NCBI RefSeq assembly: GCF_964204645.1
Contig: NC_134029.1
Coordinates: 3,793,001 to 3,853,000, forward strand
Reading direction: 5' to 3'
DNA from: Tubulanus polymorphus
Lineage: Eukaryota > Nemertea > Palaeonemertea > Tubulaniformes > Tubulanidae
Length of the DNA stretch: 60,000 bases
The translations under genes and the position numbers were made by a program. The notes under the pieces were generated by a model. It did no database searches. It had not been told where the DNA came from and saw only the letters and a program-made list of their open reading frames with translations. Positions 1-11,800 of this stretch are shown here, in pieces (position 1 is the first letter of the stretch; each line of letters opens with the position of its first letter).

Positions 1-778
1 TATTCTCGCGAGACTGACGCACGTTCATATCGGCGCGTTGATGCGACGACTCGCGAACTGCGCGAATCAAGAATATGTTCACTACGGATAAAACACATAA
101 CGGTATGATACACATGATCGGCAGGTATATCATATAATACGTATTCGTGAATATGGGATTGTTGCCGAAGTTCGTGCGCTCCGGCTGCCATTTCGGCGTC
201 AACTTGTACTCGAACCAGCGCGGTAAATTATACAAAACAGAACTCAACGAAACTCCGAATATGACGATGCGGGCGCGGCGTATCGTACACATCGACGCCG
301 CGCGTAACGGGTGGCAAACGGCGATGAATCTCTCGACCGTGAACGATACCGTTATCCAGATGGTCGCCGTTTGCGCCGTCAACGCGGTCGGGTATGCCAC
401 TTGGACGGTACATATTAATATTGGCACGAAGTTCACCAAATAGATCAGAAACAGCGACGTCAATATTACAATCGAGTCCCAGATGGCGAGGGACGTTAGA
501 TAGCTATTCGTCGACGAGCGCATCGTTTTATTCGTTAGAACGATTATCGTCAGAATATTACCGATTAATCCTAGAGGTCCGACGATCAGGCCGGCGATAG
601 CGAACGCGTCTACGATTCCCTGTAAGTGTCCGGGCGGTGAAGCCGGCGGCGCTAACACCTCCCTCGTGCCGTTACCGGTTACCTCGATATCGACATTGTA
701 CGGTTGTTGTTGCAATTGATCGCGCAATGTATAATTGTCGTTCGCGATGAAGTATGAAAAACTTTCGTTGATAACCAT
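1..778 (-). CDS. FMRFamide-receptor-type GPCR, 5' coding part (partial)
   Basis: Class A (rhodopsin-like) G-protein-coupled receptor, expected to sense a neuropeptide at the plasma membrane. The frame runs unbroken for 259 codons from ATG at 778-776 and leaves the window at base 1. The first in-frame codon upstream that matters is a TGA, so this ATG is the natural start. The N-terminus (about residues 1-53) has three N-glycosylation sequons (N4, N15, N36) and no clear signal peptide. TM1 spans about 56-83 with the conserved GN pair at 73-74. TM2 spans about 92-115 with LAxxD (D101). TM3 ends in ERF (149-151) in place of DRY, followed by IAVCHPLRA and CTIRRAR, wording typical of invertebrate FMRFamide receptors. 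TM4 is about 170-187, ending in LPRWFEY. TM5 is about 214-240, followed by the start of the third intracellular loop. TM6, TM7 and the tail lie outside the window. Codon use is rich in GCG, CGC and GTC, unlike the AT-rich flank. The ligand cannot be read from sequence; sister groups of peptide receptors are possible. Confidence 0.93.
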   Translation of the reverse strand, partial: MVINESFSYFIANDNYTLRDQLQQQPYNVDIEVTGNGTREVLAPPASPPGHLQGIVDAFAIAGLIVGPLGLIGNILTIIVLTNKTMRSSTNSYLTSLAIWDSIVILTSLFLIYLVNFVPILICTVQVAYPTALTAQTATIWITVSFTVERFIAVCHPLRAASMCTIRRARIVIFGVSLSSVLYNLPRWFEYKLTPKWQPERTNFGNNPIFTNTYYMIYLPIMCIIPLCVLSVVNIFLIRAVRESSHQRADMNVRQSREN

Positions 779-1245
779 GATGACAACTTGAACAGATCAT
801 TCTCCTCGTATCGCCCGTATCACGCCGGCGGCTGCGTCTCTAATAACAATTTCACTACTGAACACGGTTCGAATATTGTTTGTAACTTCATTCGTTATTC
901 CGATCATCTTATTGCGTAAGCTTTTACGAAATATCGTAAAGAATATTATAGGTTTTTTTTTCACATGGGCTGCTGCTGCTATTGCTGCTGCTGCGACGAT
1001 GATCGAGTCATTTCGTCACTGCCATTTCACGTCACCGCAAATTAGTTGTAATTTTTGACTGTGTTTCGCAATCAGACCAATTTTCTGTTTTCTGCGCGCG
1101 ACGTGATTCGTTGTGTTAATCCCGAGTTTCACGTAAATCCGTTATTCGTCAGCGTGTAAACACGGCAAACTCATGTCACATCGCGTCGGTGACTCGCCTG
1201 CTAAATTCCAAAGTTTTCTTCACCTCTATAGTCGTTACAATATAG
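779..1245. other. 5' flank of the receptor gene, no gene seen
   Basis: Presumed 5' untranslated region or upstream intron of the minus-strand receptor. On that strand a possible acceptor (TTGTTATTAG) lies near 837-846, so a non-coding first exon further right is possible. A short run of GCTGCT triplets lies near 970-995. No conserved reading frame was seen. Confidence 0.4.
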
Positions 1246-1436
1246 CACCTGCAAGAAAACGCGAAGGTAGATATTAAAATCATTTGCCGAATTCTGCAGT
1301 TTCTGCGCAGCTATAAAGTCGTAAAACTAACACCTGCAAAAAAACAGAACAAAGATATTAAAATTAGTTGATGGATTCGGAATATCTTACAAGCACCTGC
1401 GAGAAAACACGAAGAAGAAACGCACTGAAAATAGTT
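1246..1436 (+). repeat. Three diverged copies of a CACCTGC-containing repeat
   Basis: The motif CACCTGCRARAAAAC recurs at 1246, 1331 and 1394. In the first two copies it is followed about 20 bases later by the shared string GATATTAAAAT. The copies are spaced 85 and 63 bases apart, so this is an old, eroded tandem repeat. Each copy carries a CACCTG E-box. Confidence 0.5.
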
Positions 1437-1949
1437 TTGATATGTCATATGAGAAACGCCACGTCTAACCATGACAACCGTCTAGAACTTTGTGTGCCAG
1501 GTGTCATATAGTTAGAAATGATAGATGTTTGAACGGGAAGCCACGCTCATTAGTCTCGTTAGTCGGGTTATCTTTCTATGATGGTTGCTGGAACTAAATG
1601 AATAAGATTCTAAATATAGATAGAATTCGCCGATGTATATTGAAGCATATTCAAAAGTGATTTTTCACGTTTTCTGATGATATTTGATGATCCAATCCAG
1701 AGTCTGATTCCATGCCGCCGAAGCCCACGCCAACACAAACCCTGGCCACAGACCCTTCATTAGTCTAATGCACCGCCCGGAATGTCTTGGGCGGACAGGT
1801 TGACTGTTAGCCGCTGAGCGAGACAACCTGTGATACGGATACAAATTCTCCAGAAAAACCCAAATATTAGACCGATGATTTTCTCAAAGTTGAAAACCGA
1901 CTTTTCTTTAGTATTTGTCTCGCAGTAAAGCGACAACTCCTGTGTATAT
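1437..1949. other. Intergenic DNA, nothing recognised
   Basis: No open frame of note, no RNA gene and no clear repeat were found in this stretch. Confidence 0.4.
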
Positions 1950-1980
1950 CCTTGGAGTAATTCAAATGATTACTCCAAGG
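1950..1980. repeat. Perfect 12-bp stem hairpin
   Basis: CCTTGGAGTAAT at 1950-1961 and its exact reverse complement at 1969-1980 are separated by a 7-base loop. A related hairpin opening with CCTTGGAGTTAT lies at 55518-55554. Confidence 0.85.
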
Positions 1981-2387
1981 TAAAGGATTGCCGTAGATAT
2001 TACATCACGTAATTCGGTAATAGTTTATTATTACTCGGTTGCCGTTGACATCAATAACGAGTTGTACTTGTTACATTCTCGCCGGTATAGTTTATGATAT
2101 CATTTCGGCCCCTCCATCATAATCATCACTGTCGCCTGATCAATTTGTCACTCGCCTAACTCTTATTACTTTATGTCTGCTCGAGCGCCGTCACGTCAGT
2201 CAGGATGCGCTGTTGCTTTTCTGTACCGAGTCGGAGTTGCATGGCCGAACCTGGGAGTAAGGGAATGCGCAGAGATAACGTTTTTTATCTAGTTAAAAAT
2301 TATCAAAAGAAGGCTAAAAAAGTCTTTCCTCAGGATAAGGGTAGCAGACTTAGATCAATGAATCAGTTTTCTCGTCCTCTCCTTTAG

Positions 2388-2560
2388 TCGTTGGTGGCCT
2401 TTTCCAAGAGTGGCCTTTTCCAAAATTGCGGAACAAGCTTCCAGTATGTCCGCGGGCCATTTTATCCATTGATGTTTCCTTTTTAAAGCATTCATCATAT
2501 GAAAGCGCCCGCGAGTTGTTTTCGTTGTATTTAGGATTATCACGATACGATTATCATTTA
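2388..2560 (+). repeat. Dispersed repeat, copy A
   Basis: Diverged but clear similarity to 48861-49070 on the same strand. Shared blocks, in the same order, are GGCCTTTTCCAA, CTTCCAGT.TG.CCG, ATCCATTGATG, GTTTCCTTTTTAA and TTCATC. The two copies differ by small insertions (about 20 bases between ATTGATG and GTTTCC in copy B). No coding potential recognised; the ends are not defined, so the class (SINE, MITE or LINE tail) is open. Confidence 0.6.
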
Positions 2561-3000
2561 TCGTTAGATGGTTTACTTTCTAGAGCTAGAATAGTCGAAC
2601 CAAATCCGTTTTAGTTACTGACTGACTCTGGGTCTCGATACAGCTGAGTGTGCGAAGTGATTCTGAGCGCTGTTCTTTTATTGACACTACATAAAATAGC
2701 TGCTCTATGCCGAGCAAAATATATGTCAATTTACCTTGTAAGTCGTGTAAGTGGCACGCTGATTGGCACGCTTAAACATATCGAATTTACTTCGATAGAC
2801 TTTTTCCGATACGGCGAAATTGCCGTTCAATGAAAGCGCATGACTAACAGATCCGTCGTAATGGAATCGGTGATAAACGGAGCCGCCGCAAATCAATTTG
2901 GTTCTATTTGAACTGTTCACAGATTGTTGTAGTATCATGTCACCGTTACGAACCACTCCGACGACGCGTTGGAGTCATCGGAATTTAGAACGGCTGCATC
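2561..3000. other. Intergenic DNA, nothing recognised
   Basis: Only short open frames are present; no motif or RNA signal was recognised. Confidence 0.4.
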
Positions 3001-3017
3001 GCTGCTGCTGCTGCTGC

Positions 3018-3083
<66 letters not shown>

Positions 3084-3131
3084 TGCCGCTGCTGCTGCTG
3101 CTGCCGCTGCCGCTGCTGCTGCTGCCGCTGC
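3001..3131 (+). repeat. CTG/CCG triplet repeat tract
   Basis: Starts with about seven CTG units, continues with about twenty CCG units and ends as a CTG/CCG mixture. Frames on both strands stay open through it (poly-Pro, poly-Arg or poly-Leu; poly-Gln/Arg on the other strand), but this is a by-product of the repeat and is not evidence of a gene. Confidence 0.95.
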
Positions 3132-3354
3132 GAATCCTTAGCCGTGAGGTGTGATCTCAGCCGCGCAAATGAACTTTTTGCCACGATTCGCTTGTCTCCC
3201 TCGGTATTGTTTAATGCCTCGACTTCGGCGTCGAAATAAAGTGAATATTGAATGTGATGATGAAGTTCGCGACTGCAGGCGTTTTATATTTAACCACTCT
3301 CCCACATGAACTGTCAAATAAGTCCGTGATCGCATTATAATCGCATGTGATTTC

Positions 3355-3754
3355 TAACAGTAGACGGGGTTAGTTTAACAGTAGACGGGGTTAGTTTATC
3401 GGTAGACGGGGTTAGTTTAACGGTAGACGGGGGTGTTTAACGGTAAACGGGGTTAGTTTAACGGCAGACGGGGTTAGTTTAACGGTAGACGGGGTTAGTT
3501 TAACGGTAGACGGGGGTTAGTTTAACGGTAGACGGGGTCAGTTTAACGGTAGACGGGGTTAGTTTTACGGTAGACGGGTTAGTTTAACGGTAGACGGGGG
3601 TTAGTTTAACGGTAGACGGGGGTTAGTTTAACGGTAGACGGGGTCAGTTTAACGGTAGACGGGGTTAGTTTTACAGTAGACGGGGTTAGTTTAAGAGTGG
3701 ACCGGGTTATTTTAAAAGTAGACGGGGTTAGTTTAACAGTAGACGGGGTTAGTT
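3355..3754 (+). repeat. 21-bp minisatellite, about 19 copies
   Basis: Head-to-tail units of about 21 bases with the core GTAGACGGGGTTAGTTTAAC. Point variants (AGACGG, TCAG for TTAG, GGGGG for GGGG) and a few 20- or 22-base units are scattered through the array. Each unit carries a run of four or five G on the plus strand. Because 21 is a multiple of three, a minus-strand frame through the right part reads as a heptapeptide repeat (KLTPSTV), which I regard as incidental. Confidence 0.97.
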
Positions 3755-4000
3755 GTTGGTTTAAGTTGATTGTATCAAGGGTCAAATTAACATCAGTAAC
3801 TACGACGTATACTCGATGACGTCCAACAGCCAGACTCAGTGACGCCTTTACGATATACCAAATGACGTATATTTGTAACGAGTTATTCAAGAAAATAATA
3901 ATTCTCGAAAAATATGATTAACATTAATCACACACTTGACGTCTTAGGCCTGCTAAGAAATTGAAGGTTCATTGAAACCACAACGCTGAGTCTAACTTTT

Positions 4001-4113
4001 AACGTCATTGAATCTGATTTGATTGTAGGACGTAACTGAATCTGACTTTTGGACGTCACTGAATCTGACTATTGGACGTCACTGAATCTGACTATTGGAC
4101 GTAACTGAATCTT
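4001..4113 (+). repeat. 23-bp minisatellite, about 5 copies
   Basis: Units of about 23 bases with the core GACGTCACTGAATCTGACTA; two central copies are identical and the outer copies are eroded. It lies about 250 bp after the 21-bp array. Confidence 0.9.
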
Positions 4114-7114
<3,001 letters not shown>

Positions 7115-7256
7115 TCAGGGGAAGGCGGCCGGAGGGGAATGCGAATTAAATTTAATTCGAATTAGTTTAACCCGAGAATTTAATCCTGCTACGGAGCACG
7201 ATTAGATCAGATAACTCGAATTGAAAATTAGCCCGCGTTTGTGAGACCGGCCCCAG
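7115..7256. mobile_element. Candidate small inverted-repeat element (MITE-like)
   Basis: The segment opens with CTCAGGGGAAGGCGGCCGG and closes with GACCGGCCCCAG, roughly complementary ends. Inside is the perfect 18-base palindrome CGAATTAAATTTAATTCG (7142-7159). Its right end, read on the minus strand (CTGGGGCCGGT), resembles the left end of the element at 18036-18175. No target duplication was recognised and it has no coding capacity. Confidence 0.4.
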
Positions 7257-8500
7257 GGTACGTAGACACCCCGCAACCCTACATCTGGGTGCGGAAAACG
7301 GTCTGGTATAAGCGCATATAATATAAATAAGTGTTAATGTTTTAATCGCAACTGCTGAGTTTCAGTCTATATTATACATTCTCAATATTTACTGGTAATC
7401 ATTGGTAACAGTGCGATTATACTTGATATAATGAACATTTGTTTGCGTTGAAAAAAGCCGATCAATGAAAATAATTAATACGAATGTTCTCGTTAGGTTC
7501 GATAATTATATTAGTGTTTGGATTGAGCGGGTATTAGTGGTACTGAATCTACTTTATCTGATCTCTTCACCGGCTGTGTAGAGGCAATTATTCTCAATTG
7601 AACCAGACACGTGACGTAGGCATTTAATGCGTACGCCATCGATGTTGAGGAGAATTTTTCGATAATTCCTGTTTTTCGAAGACATTTTTCTAAACGGAAA
7701 TTCGAGTGCGAGAAGATATAACTGCAATTAGAATCGAATCGTTTTTAAATCGAAATGCAAAATCGTGGCTTAATAGATGTGGCAACTGTTCGGATAAGAG
7801 ATCGCAATGGTTAATTTTATCTTTCCGTTGTGTGGTCGCTTAGTTTTGGATTACGGCAATTCGGAGACGATAAAGTCTACATTGAAAACGCATCTCTTGT
7901 CCTGTGTTTGGAAAAATTCTAAGAACATTATATAATATGTTTGCTTTTTACATTACCGGTATTGGTCTGGACAGAGTTGCTGATTTATGATTTCCGTTGA
8001 TTCGACGATAAACTTTCATTTCCATTTCGAATTTATCACGATTTTAGTATCGGTTTAATTGCGAAATGTACGAGCAGCACTTCTTTCGAAAAATCAACTA
8101 ATCAATTTGCCGTTGCCGTGAATCATGCGGGACATGAGCTTTGCGCAAACCGAAGTAATGTATTGAACTTAAAGTATCTCTAGATTTAATTTGACGAGTG
8201 TGCTGAAATTGTCACATGAACGAATGGATGTAATAGAAAATCATGAAAACATACTCAAATGAACCTCTTAATAGTCAATGCATCATAGAGCTTGCTTCAC
8301 TTGAAAACTGAATTCAACGATCATCATGAAACAGTTCTTCGAATAACTTGATCATCGGCAAGTGTACGAAGACAATTTTCAGAATGATTTATACATTAGT
8401 ACAGTCATTAATATTGAATCGTACGGAGCTTCCGAGTTCAGGCGACTGAGTTTGTACAATTGATGTTGATATTATGCCTCTGATATTGTACATGTTGCAG
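7257..8500. other. Intergenic DNA, nothing recognised
   Basis: AT-rich sequence without open frames of note. Confidence 0.4.
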
Positions 8501-8841
8501 CAACTGATGCAGATGAACCGATGATGACATTTCTGTCATTCATTTACTCGGAAGCATTTGCAGCCACCGCGAAATCACAGCAATTTTTACAGATTGGCAT
8601 GTACCTCGTACCTCACTCTCCATCTCTCGCTAGTAAACGCGCGTTGTTTCCGGCTGAAATCATAGCACTTTCCGATTCCCAAGCGTTTAATTCGAGTCTG
8701 ATTCAAAATCAAACCTTATTCAACTCGTCACAATCGAATATTGAAAGAAATGAAAGCCTCGGATACTCATTCCAGAAACTTCAGCAAGCCATTTCGAAAA
8801 CTAATACCAAAAACATGGAGACAGTTGCTACCTATAAATGA
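8501..8841 (+). CDS. Candidate terminal exon, unknown protein
   Basis: An acceptor-like site (CATGTTGCAG, 8491-8500) is followed by an open frame of 112 codons starting TDADEP and MMTFLSF and ending VATYK, then TGA at 8839-8841. A methionine pair sits at 8521. Composition is protein-like, rich in Ser, Gln and Asn, with several Asn-X-Ser/Thr sites in the second half. No domain, membrane helix or family is recognised, no partner exon was found, and a frame this long can arise by chance. It could equally be an isolated non-coding stretch. Confidence 0.2.
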
Positions 8842-11800
8842 CCTTATTATATCGAAAACTTTTGCAGAATGTATCGCACAGTAATCCCGCATTTAAATGG
8901 AAATTCGCTTAAGTTTGAAATTATCAGCTTAATGTATATCTCGTTTAACGCGAATAAGGTTCATGACTATCTAAACTCGTTGTTGTAGACGAGTATCGCT
9001 TTGCTGCGAAGAGGTTTTGTCTTCTTATGCAAGTTTCACTTGTTGTGTTTACTGTTTGTTGATGTAGCAATTTCTAGTCAGGTTGTTTGTTCATGGGTGT
9101 AATTTCAGACTCATCCCTGACAAGGCCAATACGGCAACATCAGCCGAGCCGTCAGGTAGCAGCAGTCTTTCATAATTGAATTTGATCACGATGGACTGTA
9201 AATTTCCATCGCCTACGACGTGTCTGTCTTATATTTCTGCAGTCATAAACTTATCATGCCTAACGAAGCTCATAGGTTATCATGACTTTCTTCTGCGCGA
9301 ATGGTTCCTATGACATTTATATGAAAAACGCGGTTTCGAATTTTGACAAAAAAGCTTGAAAACAATTTGAGAATGATAATAGCGATGATAATTCGAGCAA
9401 TTTTTAAAACGTCTTTCCACCTATGGCTCTTCCTCCTTAAAACACGATGCGAAACAGCCATTTTTTAATGATTGATTTTAGATTGGTCGATGTTGTTAAA
9501 CGACCTAACGTCGTCATTCGGAAAACGGTGAACGCTCGATCTCGGAGAAGTGAAGTCGCGTGAGATGTGGACATCGAGAGAACTATAGCTTTCGCCATCG
9601 TCTGGCAACACGGTAAGGTCTGATGTAATACCCTTATATAGATGGCTCAGGCGGCATTTTGTTCATGGATGACATAACCATACGAAATCAATTCTTGAAA
9701 GTCCCTTGTGTTAGGATTCGGCTAATTAACTTAACGGACGTTTTTTGTCTCGGTCGCAATAATACGAAGGCAACCACGGCAATCCACTGATACAAATTAA
9801 GCCTCATTCGATATGCATAGGCTCTTTCTGCTTTATTAATGCCGAATACCAAGCTGTGTCAATGTTATCGGTTCATGCTCGGATTTCAGTGAGTATTTGC
9901 CTTCGTTTCTCGAGTCTATTGTCTTCAATTACTCACCGTCATCATTCTATTGCAACACTACATCAGCCAACTGAAGTAGGTTTATCCATATGTATAATCA
10001 TTCTAGGTGTCAGGTTTAGAGAGTGCTTAATAGGGTTGTTCAGTTGAAAAAACCCGGTCGCTACTAGCAGCAAAGCAACAACAAATCTCGTCAAAAAAAA
10101 ACTTCGCAGCAATACTCTTTTCTGTTATGGAATAAACTTCGATTTTTTTCATCAAGTCATAGTGATTTTAGGTTGATTTTACCGTTATGGATACACAACC
10201 ATTAAATACGTCATTCGGATGGGTTTTTGTAGCGAACACAGTGGCTATTTTCATGTTGATCTACCGCTGATGAGCTACTCGGCAAGAACTTCAATTTGCC
10301 AACGCAAATAACATAGATCATTCAGCTTTTTTTACGAGAACAAAGTCATCATTCCGGGATAAGTACCCGCCATTAATTATTATATTGAGAAAAAGCTGAC
10401 TGTTATCACTGGGTTAGTTTGTCCTAATGGAAAATATGAAGAAAAAACTCAGGGAAATCTACAGAACAGTATGTGCTGCATGACCAGCAGTCGCTGGGAA
10501 TTATAGCAACTCTATCGGTTTTAAATAATTTGTCGATGTTATTTTAGGTTATTGTTTCGTCTATTTCTATCTCGTTCGTCTATTCGTCAATAAGATTGTG
10601 ACATGATGTTGCTCATAAATCAGTTTTCACTTACTTGGTCTCAGTTCCCGGTATATTCAGTTTGCTGTCCCACCACTTTGCGCGGAACGTTACAGCTTGG
10701 CATTTTGCACATAGGCTATTGTTTGTATAGCTGTTGCGCAGTACTGCGAAGAAGTTATCCTTAGAACTGATCTTCTTCCATATAAGATTGAAGTCAAACA
10801 GATATTGTTAGACCAGCAAAATTACCATTTCAAATGCATAATAGGATCCATAGGTTTAGTCGCCGATTGCTACGATTAAGCATTAAACAATCGAACGAAC
10901 GTTTCAGATTCAGACAAAGATTTAGACAATGCCCATTAGAAACTCTAAAATGTACTTTAAATTGGTCTTGTTCGTCGCAGTTTAATATCGACAGATCCGC
11001 GAGGATTATCGATAAACGGATGGCGTCTGCGGAGCGGTGTTATTGTTTTCTTGTCAAATCATTTTAATCGCGCTCTCGGTGAATCAGTGACGCAATAACG
11101 GCGTAGAACATGTTGATTGACTCTTCGTCTGAAGACGCCTTCGAATTCATCTCTCAGAGACAAATTGCTTCATCGCCGCGGATCGTCGGAAATTGTAACT
11201 TCGTCCGAAATGCCATCTGCATTGCCTTACTGTAGTCGTAAAGCGTCATCAGATGGTTCTCGATCCGAGCAATTTAGGATGAAATAAATCAAAGAATTTG
11301 CGGCAAAACGGCATCTATCGTTACTGCCCAAATAGCTTAATGTTCCAACTTGGAAGTCCTATCGATGCTCTTTTGTTGAGTTATTGTGCGATAAATTTTC
11401 TACTTTTCTTAAATCGACCAATACTTAGAAACGTCGAGGCTTATTCGACGTATGGTTTTCATTCATTTCATCTCTCTCATTTTGAGATGTACATATTTAA
11501 CCAAAGGGCACGGATTGGTAGACTCGTCCTATCAAGCAAGAGGTTTACCTTACTTTCATTAATATCAAACTATCGAATGTTAAGTGATATAATGGATAGA
11601 TAAATTTAATGAGCACGCAATCATCTTACCAATTATTTTCAAAAAAATTCCTCTTCATTTTTTTTGTCGTTATACGAAGTACTGAAGATGGTTTATCAAG
11701 TGTTGTGTATGCCAAAATATGCGGCAAAGCAACTTATCTAGAGTTACGATGTTAGAATGGGGGTAACGTCAAGATTTCGACCGTGCTCCCATTATCATAC

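Noticed and set aside
2898-3239. Open frames rich in Pro, Arg, Leu or Gln through the triplet tract
   Set aside because: They follow the CTG/CCG repeat itself, on both strands and in several frames, with no flanking splice or start support.
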